Under the pieces are notes generated by a model, which saw only the letters and a program-made list of their open reading frames with translations, searched no databases and was not told the origin of the DNA. Positions 9,611 through 18,264 of a stretch of 64,000 bases of DNA are shown here, one piece after another. Origin of the DNA: Stenotrophomonas sp. Ste86 (lineage in GTDB: Bacteria > Pseudomonadota > Gammaproteobacteria > Xanthomonadales > Xanthomonadaceae); the NCBI RefSeq assembly GCF_024519465.1, contig NZ_JALJRW010000004.1:124001-188000 (forward strand). The letters are read 5' to 3'. Each line of letters begins with the position of its first letter. Position 1 is the stretch's first letter. The position numbers and the translations under genes were made by a program.

Positions 9611-10536
9611 TCCACTTCCATCCGCACGCGAGCCAGCCCTTGTTTCAGTTCATCCAACCGGTGCTGCATCTGCGCATCCACCCGATGGAACCCGGACGTA
9701 CCAAAAAACTTCTGCAGCGCATCCTGCGCCAAGGGATCTGCCGCGGCCTCCAGCAGTACCTGCTGCAGGCGATCACGCACGTTCGCATCCAATCCGGCGC
9801 GCACCATCTCCACCGCACGCGGGTACGGCTCGGTGCGATGGATGACGCGGAATTCGCGCAGGAAATTGGCCGGGATCCGATGCCCGTCGGACCAGTCCAC
9901 GCTGCTCACCGCGCCGGCATCGACCACGCCCTTGTGGACCAGGGTGGCGATGTTGCCCTCGGTGCGGGCGAACACATAGCCCACCGTATCCGGGGCGGCC
10001 GCATCGCGGGCGGACAACAGGATCTCCGGGGTCAGCCCCTCCTGCAACAAGGTCATCACCGGCACCAGGTAGGCGCTGGTGGAGGCCACGTTCTGCAGGG
10101 CCAGGGTATGCCCCTTGAGATCGGCCAGCGAAACGATCGGACTGTCGCGGCGGACGAAGAAGACGGTGTGGTAATCCCGCACGCCGCTGCGCTCGGTGAG
10201 CAGCAGGGGCTGTGCGCCGCTGCGCATGCCCAGCGCCACGGCGGTGCCGGAGGTCTCGGTGACCCAGTCCACGCGGCCGCGGCGCAGGTAGCTGCCCATC
10301 TGCTGGGCATCGGGCGCCATCAGGATGCGACCTTCGGTAATGCCGACATCACGCATGCGCGGGACCACGTAATCCAGCAGGGGTTGCAGTTGCGCATAGT
10401 GTGACTTGGGATTGTCGCTGATCCGTCCGAGCACCAGCACGTTGCCGGGATCGGCCATGGCGGGGCCGGTCATCCATGCGATGGCCAGACACAGCAGCGC
10501 CCCCTGCAGCAGCCATCGCAGACCTGATACTCGCAT
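9607..10536 (-). CDS. PhnD-like periplasmic substrate-binding protein
   Basis: 309 aa with a signal peptide (cleavage after AMA, about residue 28). The fold is that of the phosphate/phosphite/phosphonate ABC binding proteins: VLVLGRISDNP start, DWVTETSGTAVAL, VFFVRRDSPIVSLADLKG and the NVASTSAYLVP hinge region. No ABC permease or ATPase is nearby. Instead the gene is translationally coupled to a membrane GGDEF/EAL protein, so it probably acts as a ligand-sensing partner of that enzyme rather than in import; this role is inference. trmJ lies 56 bp upstream on the same strand and may share its transcript. Confidence 0.8.
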   Translation of the reverse strand: MRVSGLRWLLQGALLCLAIAWMTGPAMADPGNVLVLGRISDNPKSHYAQLQPLLDYVVPRMRDVGITEGRILMAPDAQQMGSYLRRGRVDWVTETSGTAVALGMRSGAQPLLLTERSGVRDYHTVFFVRRDSPIVSLADLKGHTLALQNVASTSAYLVPVMTLLQEGLTPEILLSARDAAAPDTVGYVFARTEGNIATLVHKGVVDAGAVSSVDWSDGHRIPANFLREFRVIHRTEPYPRAVEMVRAGLDANVRDRLQQVLLEAAADPLAQDALQKFFGTSGFHRVDAQMQHRLDELKQGLARVRMEVE

Positions 10537-10592
10537 TCACTCCCCCCAAGGAATCCGAACAGCCTACCCGAAAAAGTGAGAACTGCGTCAGC

Positions 10593-11363
10593 TCATTCGG
10601 GGCGGTTGTTCGCCAATCTCGCCATCCGCTGTGCATCGGCGAGGATGCCGCGCAGCAGGCGGACTTCCTGTTCGCTCAGTTCGGTACGCAGGAACAGGCG
10701 GCGCAGTTTGCGCATCGCCGAATCCGGTGCGCGGCCCTTGTGGAAGTCGATCTCGTCCAGGGTCTGGCCAAGCTGGCCGAACAGGCCTTCAACCTGGGCA
10801 TGGCTGGCCGGCTGCTCGCGGTGTTCGGGGTCGGCCGGGGCCGCGCCTTCGACGCCGCCGAGCACGGCCATGCGCAGTTCGTAGGCCAGCACCTGCACGG
10901 CGGCGGCCAGGTTGAGCGAGCTGAAATCGGGATGGGACGGGATGTGCACGGCCAGGTGGCACAGCTGCAGTTCTTCGTTGGTCAGTCCAGTGCGCTCGCG
11001 GCCGAACACGAAGGCGACTTCGGCGTCGGGCTCGGCGGCCTTGGCCAGGGCGCGCTGGGCGGCCACGGTGGGCAGCAGCTCTTCCAGCTGGACCCGACGG
11101 GCGCGGGCGGTGCAGCCCAGCACGAGGGTGCAGTCGGCCACGGCCTCGGCCAGGGTGCCTACGACGGGGGCGTCGCCGAGGACGTCCTCGGCGCCGGCCG
11201 AGCGCCTGAACGCCTCTTCATCCAGCGGCTTTTCGGGAGCGACCAGGACCAGCCGGCCCAGGCCCATGGTCTTCATGGCGCGCGCCGCAGCGCCCATGTT
11301 GCCGGGGTGCTGGGTGCCGACCAGGACGAATCGGATACGGGACGGAGCGGTTTCAATGGACAT
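10593..11363 (-). CDS. trmJ: tRNA (Cm32/Um32) 2'-O-methyltransferase
   Basis: 256 aa SPOUT-class methyltransferase modifying position 32 of tRNA anticodon loops. [20 protein letters not shown] is the family N-terminus, and [10 protein letters not shown] and [18 protein letters not shown] are the knot motifs. ATG 11363 ([12 protein letters not shown]) was chosen by homology. It is divergent from suhB, with 121 bp between start codons, the same head-to-head pairing as in E. coli. Confidence 0.92.
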   Translation of the reverse strand: MSIETAPSRIRFVLVGTQHPGNMGAAARAMKTMGLGRLVLVAPEKPLDEEAFRRSAGAEDVLGDAPVVGTLAEAVADCTLVLGCTARARRVQLEELLPTVAAQRALAKAAEPDAEVAFVFGRERTGLTNEELQLCHLAVHIPSHPDFSSLNLAAAVQVLAYELRMAVLGGVEGAAPADPEHREQPASHAQVEGLFGQLGQTLDEIDFHKGRAPDSAMRKLRRLFLRTELSEQEVRLLRGILADAQRMARLANNRPE

Positions 11364-11484
11364 GAACAGGCCAAACGCGAGCAGACAAGCCACAGATGGT
11401 AAACTGTGCGACCGGCCTCTGCGCCGGGACCGCTCTTTTCCCCCGCCAAACATACCCACTCTGCCTTTACGGGAGCTTTTCGCC

Positions 11485-12312
11485 ATGCAGAAACCCGCCG
11501 TCACCGTCATGGTCAAGGCCGCCCGCCTCGCCGGCAACGTCCTGTTGCGCAACATCAACAAGCTCGAGGCGTTGAACGTCGTAGAGAAGGGGCGCATGGA
11601 CTATGCCAGTGAAGTCGATGCGGATGCGGAAAAGGTCATCGTCAAGGAACTCAAGCGCGCCTACCCGGAATACGGGATCATGGCCGAGGAAGGTGGCCTG
11701 CAGGGTGTGAACCGTTACATGTGGGTCATCGACCCGCTGGACGGCACCAGCAATTACCTGCGCGGCTTCCCGCACTACTGCGTGTCCATCGCGCTGGTGG
11801 AAAACGGCGAGCCGATCGATGCGGTGATCTTCGACCCGCTCCGCAATGAGCTGTTCACGGCCAGCCGTGGCGCTGGCGCGGTGCTCAACGACCGCCGTAT
11901 CCGCGTGGCCGATCGCAAGGACATGAACGGCGCAATGATCCACACCGGCTTTGCCCCGCGCGAGCGCCAGCGCACCAGTGCGCAGCTTAAGGCAGTGGAT
12001 GCGCTGCTGGTGCATGCCGAGGACGTGCGCCGCACGGGTTCGGCGGCACTGGACCTGGCCTACGTGGCCTGTGGCCGTGCCGATGCCTACTTCGAGGCCG
12101 GCGTGAAGGCTTGGGACATCGCGGCCGGCGTGCTGCTGGTGCGCGAGGCCGGCGGCCGCGTCTGCGACTTCAAGGGCGCCACCCCGGCCCGCATGGACAG
12201 CCGGGGTCCGGAGACCCAGCAGATCGTGGCCGGCAACGTGAAGAACACCGACGTGCTGCAGAAGGTGCTGGTCAACACCGGCTATGCGGCGGAGTTCGAC
12301 GCCAAGTTCTGA
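11485..12312 (+). CDS. suhB: Inositol monophosphatase family protein SuhB
   Basis: 275 aa. Mg-dependent inositol-1-monophosphatase fold; in E. coli SuhB also joins the rRNA antitermination complex. Metal ligands are visible in [16 protein letters not shown] and AWDIAAG. ATG 11485 has GGGAG 9 nt upstream; the longer open frame starting at 10912 is a shadow of trmJ. The gene ends just before a strong intrinsic terminator. Confidence 0.94.
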   Translation: MQKPAVTVMVKAARLAGNVLLRNINKLEALNVVEKGRMDYASEVDADAEKVIVKELKRAYPEYGIMAEEGGLQGVNRYMWVIDPLDGTSNYLRGFPHYCVSIALVENGEPIDAVIFDPLRNELFTASRGAGAVLNDRRIRVADRKDMNGAMIHTGFAPRERQRTSAQLKAVDALLVHAEDVRRTGSAALDLAYVACGRADAYFEAGVKAWDIAAGVLLVREAGGRVCDFKGATPARMDSRGPETQQIVAGNVKNTDVLQKVLVNTGYAAEFDAKF

Positions 12313-12335
12313 TTGGCCGCGACTGCGACAGCTTG

Positions 12336-12366
12336 AAACGGCGCCTTCGGGCGCCGTTTTTGTTTG
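12336..12366 (+). terminator. Intrinsic terminator of suhB
   Basis: AAACGGCGCC-TTCG-GGCGCCGTTT stem-loop with a stable tetraloop followed by TTTTGTTTG, 24 bp after the suhB stop. This is a canonical rho-independent terminator. Confidence 0.92.
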
Positions 12367-12375
12367 TTAGAGGTG

Positions 12376-12545
12376 CAGCGCAAACGCAGGAGCAGGAGCA
12401 GGAGCAGCCGCGGCGGCGGTGCGCGTCTGCTGGCTTGGGCGGGTACGGGTGGGTTGGCGGGACACGCCGTGAATCCCTCCATGGAGGCTCGCGTGCGCCA
12501 TCCATGGCGCCCGACGGTCCCGCCAACCCACCCGTACCCACCTTT
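12376..12545. repeat. Large palindromic repeat, copy A, with GC-rich tandem tract
   Basis: This occupies most of the gene-free stretch 12313-12723. Inverted arms of 23 bp lie at 12441-12463 and 12517-12539 (perfect; core GGGTTGGCGGGAC), enclosing about 53 bp with an inner stem GCGCCATCCATGGCGC at 12495-12510. To the left, around 12389-12412, is a short tandem tract of GGAGCA units followed by CGG triplets. The same core occurs at 53663-53769 and, inverted, at 53966-54072. It has no protein-coding sense. The remainder (12546-12660) shows nothing recognisable. Confidence 0.8.
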
Positions 12546-12664
12546 TGACAGTGTGCGGGTGCGCAACGAAAGAGCTGGAGGCGCGATCACGGCGCCGACC
12601 CGCACGCTCCCGCCATAACCGACTCAGGCCACTACCCCGGCCGTCGATCGGCCGTTGCGTCCAG

Positions 12665-12701
12665 AAAACAAAATGCCCGGCCAAAGCCGGGCATTTTGTT
12701 T
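12665..12701. terminator. Bidirectional terminator downstream of htpX
   Basis: Stem AAAATGCCCGGC / GCCGGGCATTTT around a short AAA loop, flanked by A-rich sequence on the left and T-rich on the right, so it works in both directions. It lies 23 bp past the htpX stop (minus strand) and also protects against read-through from suhB. Confidence 0.9.
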
Positions 12702-12723
12702 CAACAGACGACCGTCGGCGGAA

Positions 12724-13596
12724 TCAGACCACCGTATTGCCAGCCGCCTTCAGGGCGGCGATGCGCTCTTCCAGCGGCGGGTGGCTCATGAACAGCTTCC
12801 TGGCGGTCGAGCCGGCAATGCCGAACGCGGCGATCTGCGTCGGCAGCGTGCTCTGGCCGTGGTTGAGCTTCAGCCGCTCCAGCGCCGCGATCATCTTCTG
12901 GCGGCCGGCCAGGTGCGCACCGCCCGCATCGGCGCGGAACTCACGATGGCGCGAGAACCACATCGAAATCATCGTCGCGAACAGACCGAAGATCATCTCC
13001 AGCACGAACACGATCACGAAGTAGCCGATGCCGCGCCCGCCGCCCTCGCGGTTGCCCGACATCGCGCTGTCGATGAAACCACCGACGATCCGCGCCAGCA
13101 CGATCACGAACGTATTCAACACACCCTGCAGCAGGGCCATGGTGATCATGTCACCGTTGGCCACGTGCGCGATCTCGTGGCCCAGCACCGCCTCGGCCTC
13201 GTCCTCGCTCATGTTGTGCAGCAGGCCGGTGGACACCGCCACCAGCGCCTTGTTGCGGTTGGCGCCGGTGGCGAAGGCGTTGATTTCCGGACCGTCATAG
13301 ACCGCCACCTCCGGCATGCCGATACCGGCTTCGCGCGCCTGGCGTTCGACCGTGGCCAGCAGCCAGCGTTCGGTCGGATTGCGCGGCTCGGTGATCACCA
13401 CCGCGCCGGTCGACCGCTTGGCCATCCACTTGGACAGCAGCAGCGAAATGAATGAACCCCCGAAGCCGAAGATGGCCGCCATCACCAGCAGGCCGCTCAT
13501 CTGGCTGGGATTCACGCCCAGCACCGACATCACGATGCCCGCCAGGATCAGCACCGCAACGTTGGTCAGAAGAAAGAGAGCAATGCGACTGAACAT
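12724..13596 (-). CDS. htpX: Membrane-bound M48 zinc protease HtpX
   Basis: 290 aa, inner-membrane quality-control protease. Two N-terminal transmembrane segments (about residues 4-24 and 32-54) precede the HEIAH zinc site in [13 protein letters not shown]; two more hydrophobic segments follow, then the third ligand region EFRADAGGA and the conserved SHPPLEERI near the C-terminus. ATG 13596 ([12 protein letters not shown]) fits the family; twelve further in-frame codons upstream have no support. No strong ribosome site is visible. Confidence 0.95.
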   Translation of the reverse strand: MFSRIALFLLTNVAVLILAGIVMSVLGVNPSQMSGLLVMAAIFGFGGSFISLLLSKWMAKRSTGAVVITEPRNPTERWLLATVERQAREAGIGMPEVAVYDGPEINAFATGANRNKALVAVSTGLLHNMSEDEAEAVLGHEIAHVANGDMITMALLQGVLNTFVIVLARIVGGFIDSAMSGNREGGGRGIGYFVIVFVLEMIFGLFATMISMWFSRHREFRADAGGAHLAGRQKMIAALERLKLNHGQSTLPTQIAAFGIAGSTARKLFMSHPPLEERIAALKAAGNTVV

Positions 13597-13689
13597 GGGA
13601 AAATAGCGCTCGAAAGAGGTTGATGACTGCAAATCTGCGGGGACTTCATGTTGAATTCAAGTCGCAAACTGACCGACGATTCATAGTTC

Positions 13690-14574
13690 ATGTCCATGAC
13701 CCCCTACCGCGGCCGCTTCGCGCCCTCACCCACCGGCCCCCTGCATCCCGGCTCGCTGCTGGCCGCGCTGGGCAGCTGGCTGCTCGCCCGGCACGCCGGT
13801 GGTCACTGGTTGGTGCGGATCGAAGACGTCGACCCACCCCGCACCGTACCCGGCGCGGTGGATCAGCAACTGGCCGTTCTGAGCGGCCTCGGCCTGACCA
13901 GCGACGGCCCGATCGTCCACCAGAGCGGGCGCGACAGCGTCTACCAGAAGGCGCTGGACCGCCTGCTGGACGAAGGCACGGCGTTTGCCTGCCACTGCAG
14001 TCGCAGCGACCTGGCCGACCAGCGCGGCATCCACCACCAGTGCGTGGCACGCAGCCCGCGCCCGCAACCGGCCATCCGACTGCGCGTGCCGCCGGGCAGC
14101 ACGGTCCATTTCCAGGACGGCCTGCGCGGGGCGATCCAGCAGAACGTGCACGCCGAGGTCGGCGACTTCGTCCTGCGCCGCGCCGACGGCTACTGGGCCT
14201 ACCAGCTGGCAGTAGTGGTCGATGACGGCGACCAGGGCATCACCGACGTGGTGCGGGGCGCCGACCTGCTCGACTCCACCCCGCGCCAGATCCTGCTGCA
14301 ACGCGCGCTCGGACTGCCTACCCCGGCCTATCTGCACCTGCCCCTGCTGCTCGACACCGACGGCCGCAAACTCTCCAAGTCCGATGCCGCACGCCCCCTC
14401 GACCCCACCCGGCCCCTGCCCGCATTGCGCCAGGCATGGGCCGCGCTCGGCCAGGATCCAGCCTGCCTGCGCACCGATGGCAATGTAGCGGACCTGCTGG
14501 CCCGCGCCCGCGCCGGTTTCGATCCCGCCCGACTGCCCCGCCACGACATCGTTGCACCGCAGGGCCGCGGCTGA
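13690..14574 (+). CDS. gluQ: Glutamyl-Q tRNA(Asp) synthetase
   Basis: 294 aa. Truncated paralogue of glutamyl-tRNA synthetase that attaches glutamate to the queuosine of tRNA-Asp. The nucleotide signature RFAPSPTGPLHPGSL carries the HIGH-like motif (LHPG) and KLSKS is the KMSKS motif. The anticodon-binding domain is absent, as expected for this family. Zinc-site residues CHCSR and the later HHQC are present. The start is ATG 13690 or 13696. Its need for queuosine fits with queG in the same window. Confidence 0.93.
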   Translation: MSMTPYRGRFAPSPTGPLHPGSLLAALGSWLLARHAGGHWLVRIEDVDPPRTVPGAVDQQLAVLSGLGLTSDGPIVHQSGRDSVYQKALDRLLDEGTAFACHCSRSDLADQRGIHHQCVARSPRPQPAIRLRVPPGSTVHFQDGLRGAIQQNVHAEVGDFVLRRADGYWAYQLAVVVDDGDQGITDVVRGADLLDSTPRQILLQRALGLPTPAYLHLPLLLDTDGRKLSKSDAARPLDPTRPLPALRQAWAALGQDPACLRTDGNVADLLARARAGFDPARLPRHDIVAPQGRG

Positions 14575-14647
14575 GCCCCCATTTGCCGCGGCGATGTTGC
14601 AGAATCGCTTTCCCCCTTGTTGGCCCTGCCTTTCGGAGTAGCAGCTC

Positions 14648-15388
14648 ATGACATCTCGCGTCGCACTGGTCACCGGCGGTACCGGCGGTATCGGCACCGC
14701 CATCTGCCAACGCCTGGCCGACCAGGGCCATCGGGTCGCCACCAACTACCGCGACGAAGCCAAGGCCACGGCATGGCGCGAGATGATGCTGGCCCGCGGC
14801 TCGGACGTGGCGATCTTCCCCGGCGATGTCTCCAACCCCGACACCGCCGAGGCCATGGTCCGTGCCGTCGAAGCCGCCTTCGGCCCGATCGAGATCCTGG
14901 TCAACAACGCCGGCATCACCCGTGACACCACCTTCCATCGCATGCGGGCCGACCAGTGGCACGACGTCATCAACACCAACCTCAACTCGGTGTTCAACGT
15001 CACCCGCCCGGTCATCGAAGGCATGCGCCGGCGCGGCTGGGGCCGGGTCATCCAGATCAGCTCGATCAACGGCCTCAAAGGCCAGTACGGCCAGGCCAAC
15101 TACGCCGCAGCCAAAGCCGGCATGCACGGCTTCACCATCTCCCTGGCACGCGAGAATGCCGGCTTCGGCATCACCGTCAACACCATTTCCCCCGGCTACG
15201 TCGCCACCGACATGGTGATGGCCGTGCCTGACGAAGTGCGCGCCAAGATCATCGCCGACATCCCCACCGGCCGCCTCGGCAAGCCCGAGGAAATCGCCTA
15301 TGCGGTGGCCTTCCTGGTCAACGAAGAGGCATCGTGGATCACCGGCTCGAACCTGGACATCAACGGCGGCCACCACATGGGCTGGTAG
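14648..15388 (+). CDS. phaB: Acetoacetyl-CoA reductase-like short-chain dehydrogenase
   Basis: 246 aa, NADPH-dependent SDR that reduces acetoacetyl-CoA to (R)-3-hydroxybutyryl-CoA. The Rossmann motif is VTGGTGGIGTAIC, NNAG is in LVNNAGIT, and the catalytic Ser, Tyr and Lys are in ISSINGL and YAAAKAG. ATG 14648 has GGAG 9 nt upstream. The length and the ending WITGSNLDINGGHHMGW match PhaB/PhbB proteins; a FabG-like role cannot be excluded. The stop codon TAG is part of a GTAG palindrome. phaR follows, but phaA and phaC are not in the window. Confidence 0.85.
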   Translation: MTSRVALVTGGTGGIGTAICQRLADQGHRVATNYRDEAKATAWREMMLARGSDVAIFPGDVSNPDTAEAMVRAVEAAFGPIEILVNNAGITRDTTFHRMRADQWHDVINTNLNSVFNVTRPVIEGMRRRGWGRVIQISSINGLKGQYGQANYAAAKAGMHGFTISLARENAGFGITVNTISPGYVATDMVMAVPDEVRAKIIADIPTGRLGKPEEIAYAVAFLVNEEASWITGSNLDINGGHHMGW

Positions 15389-15524
15389 AGCCGACCGTCG
15401 GTCGGCTACCCTCCGCACAACGTAGAGCCGACCGTTGGTCGGCTGCTTTCCGCACCACGTAGAGCCGACCGTTGGTCGGCTGCTTTCCGCAGCGCATGCG
15501 CAGCCGACCAACGGTCGGCTCTAC
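15385..15524. repeat. Four GTAG/REP palindromes after phaB
   Basis: Three forward units (15385-15409, 15422-15445, 15459-15482) and one reversed unit (15501-15524). The forward units read GTAG then AGCCGACCGTTGGTCGGCT, with spacers CTTTCCGCA-like between them, so the 37-bp unit plus spacer is nearly duplicated. The first unit supplies the TAG stop of phaB. They occupy the left part of the gene-free stretch 15389-15732. Confidence 0.9.
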
Positions 15525-15613
15525 GGAATCCGCGCGGAGCGATACGCTGCCGCCGCGGTCCGAGAAACCGTTTGCAGGCCCAACCGGCTACGGCCCCGAC
15601 ATGGAACCGGCAA

Positions 15614-15724
15614 ATGCTGCACCCCGCGCAGATCCATGCTGCGCAACATGAATTGATTCCAATACCCCGCCGCATGGGCCTTTCGGCGGTTGCATGTGCT
15701 GCTGCACTGCGCCATGCTGCGCGC
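15614..15724 (+). promoter_or_regulatory. TGC-rich region upstream of phaR, candidate PhaR binding site
   Basis: Repeated TGCTGC/TGCGC motifs (ATGCTGCACC at 15613, CCATGCTGCGC at 15635, GTGCTGCTGCACTGC at 15696, ATGCTGCGC at 15714) directly precede phaR. PhaR of Paracoccus and relatives binds TGC-rich DNA at its own promoter, so autorepression here is a reasonable inference. No clear -35/-10 pair was identified. Confidence 0.4.
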
Positions 15725-15732
15725 CTACTGTG

Positions 15733-16287
15733 ATGAGTGACCGTTTCATGGCTGCGAACCGCATTATCAAGAAATACCCGAATCGCCGGCTCTACGACAC
15801 CGAGATTTCCAGCTACATCACCATCGAAGACGTGCGCCAGCTCATCCTCGACGGCGAAGACTTCGAAGTCCGTGACGCCAAGAGCGGCGACGACCTGACC
15901 CGCTCGGTGCTGCTGCAGATCATCGCCGACCAGGAACAGGACGGCGAACCCATGCTGTCCACGCAGCTGCTGAGCCAGCTGATCCGCTTCTACGGCGACT
16001 CCCTGCAGGGCTTCATGGGCAATTACCTGGAGCGCAGCATGCAGGTCTTCCTCGACCAGCAGCAGCAGTTCCGCCAGCAGATGGGCAACCTCCTCGGCCA
16101 GACCCCCTGGGCGATGATGAACCAGCTCACCGAGCGCAACCTCGAACTCTGGCAGGATTTCCAGCGCAACATGGGCACCGGCGGCGCCGGCTTCGGTCCC
16201 CGTCCCGGCGGCACCTCCACCGGTACCGGCGCGGGCACGGCCAAGCCGGACACCCCGGCACCCGGCACGGGCAAGACCCGCCGCTGA
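15733..16287 (+). CDS. phaR: Polyhydroxyalkanoate synthesis regulator PhaR
   Basis: 184 aa. The N-terminal PHB_acc_N DNA-binding domain begins RIIKKYPNRRLYDTE, nearly invariant in the family; then YITIEDVRQLI and a helical PHB-accumulation domain (SQLIRFYGDSLQGFMGNYLE). The last 35 residues are a Gly/Thr/Pro-rich tail. The start could be ATG 15733 or 15748; neither has a clear ribosome site. It represses PHA granule genes such as phasins. Together with phaB it suggests carbon-storage or acyl-CoA sensing, although the synthase is not nearby. Confidence 0.88.
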   Translation: MSDRFMAANRIIKKYPNRRLYDTEISSYITIEDVRQLILDGEDFEVRDAKSGDDLTRSVLLQIIADQEQDGEPMLSTQLLSQLIRFYGDSLQGFMGNYLERSMQVFLDQQQQFRQQMGNLLGQTPWAMMNQLTERNLELWQDFQRNMGTGGAGFGPRPGGTSTGTGAGTAKPDTPAPGTGKTRR

Positions 16288-16306
16288 GTTACCCGCGGGG
16301 TCACAA

Positions 16307-16343
16307 CGAAAAAAGGCGCAGCCCTCCGGCCGCGCCTTTTTCG
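16307..16343. terminator. Bidirectional terminator between phaR and the TraB/GumN gene
   Basis: CGAAAAAAGGCGC arm at 16307-16319 pairs with GCGCCTTTTTCG at 16332-16343. A-tract and T-tract flank the stem, so it serves both converging genes. Confidence 0.9.
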
Positions 16344-16363
16344 TCTCCGCCCTCAGCGTCTGA

Positions 16364-17314
16364 TCAGCGCTTGGGCTTGGCGCAGCCGGTGCACACCCGC
16401 TCCACCTGGAAGCCCTTGGCCTTCAGTTTCTCCACCACGCCATCGTTGCCCAGCAGGTGCAGCGTGCCGACCACCACCAGCGTGCCCCCCTGCCCGGCCT
16501 GCAGGTACTGCTGCAGCTTGGGCACCCAGGCATCGTTGCGGTCGGTGTTGATCCGCTTGTACAGCTGCGGGTACTGGCCGCGCATCTGCGCCGCCATCGA
16601 CGTCCACAGCAGCTTGTCGTCGCCACGCCGCCACGCATCGTGCAGCTTGCGGCCCTCGACATCGGCCTTGTCGGCCTGGTCCAGCGCCTCGGCCACCATC
16701 TGCTGCTGTTCCTGCGCCGACATCCCCGACAGCACCCCGACCTGCGTATCGATGTCCTCCAGGCCCGAGGTTGGCTTGTTCGCGGTGGCCGCGCGCTCCA
16801 TGAAATGACGGTCCAGCCCGAGGTTCGGGTCCAGCCCCATCTTGGTGAACTGGCCCAGGGTGATGGTCAGCCCGACGAACCAGGGCTTCATCCCCTGCAG
16901 CTGCGCCAGCGGCAGGTTGTTGGCACTCGCGTAGGCCTGCAGCTTGGTCCAGGTGGCTGCATCCAGGTCGCGCTTGAGCTCGGTGCCATCGGTGCGCATC
17001 GCCGCCTGCAGCATTTTCTGCGGCAGCTGCGGCGACTGCATGTCCTGCGGCGACAGTTCAAACACCACCCGCTTGGACGCGGTGAACGCCTGCTCGACGT
17101 CGGCCGACAGCGGATAGTCCTGCGCACGCAGCAGATGGAACGAGCCCAGCAGGTACACGCGGCTGTCGCCGGGCCCGGTCACCTTCCACAACAACGGCAC
17201 CGGCGAGGCCACCTTGGCGGCAGGCGCATCGCCGCGCGCCTGCACGGCACCGCTGCCCAGCAGCAGCCCGGCGGTGATCAACAATGAAGACATCAGTCGC
17301 GGCAACATCGACAT
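16364..17314 (-). CDS. TraB/GumN family exported protein
   Basis: 316 aa with a signal peptide (residues 1 to about 26). The TraB/PrgY/GumN fold is recognisable from the two GX2H-type motifs, LLGSFHLLRAQDY near the N-terminus and VVVGTLHLLG near the C-terminus, plus a conserved FELSP segment. The animal Tiki members are metalloproteases with these motifs; in bacteria the function is unproven. The C-terminus has a CTGC pair. Its start lies 3 bp from the stop of the upstream DUF1684 lipoprotein gene, so the two are probably an operon with mutL. Confidence 0.82.
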   Translation of the reverse strand: MSMLPRLMSSLLITAGLLLGSGAVQARGDAPAAKVASPVPLLWKVTGPGDSRVYLLGSFHLLRAQDYPLSADVEQAFTASKRVVFELSPQDMQSPQLPQKMLQAAMRTDGTELKRDLDAATWTKLQAYASANNLPLAQLQGMKPWFVGLTITLGQFTKMGLDPNLGLDRHFMERAATANKPTSGLEDIDTQVGVLSGMSAQEQQQMVAEALDQADKADVEGRKLHDAWRRGDDKLLWTSMAAQMRGQYPQLYKRINTDRNDAWVPKLQQYLQAGQGGTLVVVGTLHLLGNDGVVEKLKAKGFQVERVCTGCAKPKR

Positions 17315-17317
17315 GGG

Positions 17318-18253
17318 TCAGGCCTCTCCTTCAGGGGCGTGGTAGGCCTGCTCGCCGGCGTCGATGCGCAGGTCCAGGCGGTTTTCCGGCGGTGCCAGCG
17401 GGCAGGTCGCGAACGGAGTGAATGCACAGGGCGGATTGTAGGCGTGGTTGAAATCGATCAGCACCCGGCCATTGGCATCCGGTGCGGGCAGGTCCAGGTA
17501 ACGCCCGGCCGGGTAGCTGCCGTGGCCACTGGTGCGGTCGACGAAGATCACGAACAGCTCGCGCCCGGGCTCACCGATCGCTTCGAGCGTCCACGTGCGG
17601 CCGTCGCGCTCGAACGCCAGCGTCCCGGCATTGGGCATGTCGGTGGTCAGCCCGGTGATGTCGATGATCGGCAGGGTCTTGCCGGGTGGGTGCGGGACGA
17701 AGCGTGCACTGACCCGCCACGCGGCGCCGCCGGGCCAATACTGCAGGCCGGCGAAGTGGGTGCGGCTGTGCGCGTCGGCATGCTTGACCCGCAGTGCGTA
17801 CCGCTCGCCGCGATGAATCAGGCTCAACTGTCCCTTGCCGTCATCGAAGCTGATCAGGGTCGGGGTGGGATCGCGATCGCTGAAGAAGCGGATGCGCCCG
17901 GTCACCGGCATGTCGCCCACGCGCAGCGCAACACCGCGCTCGGGGGTGAACCACACCGCATCGCCCTGGCGCGCCACCATGCCCAGCTTGTCCGGGCCTA
18001 CCGCCAGGCGGATGCCGCTGCCCGGGCCGCGGCCAATGTAATGCGCCTTGTACTCCAGCCAGTGCAGGCCCACCAGGCTGGTCCAGCCATCGGCGGCATG
18101 CAGCTCCTCGTAGCGTTGCAGGCGCCACTGCTGCTGTTCGGCGGCGAACGCGGGATCGTCGGCCACCGCCACCGGTGGCTGCGGCGTGTTCCCACAGGCT
18201 GCCAGTCCCAGCGCCAGCATCGCCGCGCCAAGTCCCCTTCCCCAAGTCCGCAT
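17318..18253 (-). CDS. DUF1684 lipoprotein
   Basis: 311 aa. A lipoprotein signal with the lipobox LAAC lies near residue 20 (ATG 18253 chosen for this reason). The DUF1684 domain follows, with the conserved YNPPCAFTPFATCPLAPPEN block and an upstream FNHAYN, which in this family form a metal-like site; enzymatic activity is unknown. The protein probably sits on the periplasmic face of a membrane. It is tightly packed between mutL (11-bp gap) and the TraB/GumN gene. Confidence 0.82.
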   Translation of the reverse strand: MRTWGRGLGAAMLALGLAACGNTPQPPVAVADDPAFAAEQQQWRLQRYEELHAADGWTSLVGLHWLEYKAHYIGRGPGSGIRLAVGPDKLGMVARQGDAVWFTPERGVALRVGDMPVTGRIRFFSDRDPTPTLISFDDGKGQLSLIHRGERYALRVKHADAHSRTHFAGLQYWPGGAAWRVSARFVPHPPGKTLPIIDITGLTTDMPNAGTLAFERDGRTWTLEAIGEPGRELFVIFVDRTSGHGSYPAGRYLDLPAPDANGRVLIDFNHAYNPPCAFTPFATCPLAPPENRLDLRIDAGEQAYHAPEGEA

Positions 18254-18264
18254 GACTCTCCCCT

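Noticed and set aside
7532-9979. 815-codon plus-strand frame opposite the GGDEF/EAL gene
   Set aside because: Antisense shadow: repetitive His/Gln/Gly composition with no recognisable motif, while the minus strand shows complete GGDEF and EAL motifs.
12364-12618. Overlapping frames in the palindromic repeat region near 12.4 kb
   Set aside because: Similar frames appear in all repeat copies on both strands as a consequence of the palindrome; none has a ribosome site or conserved product.
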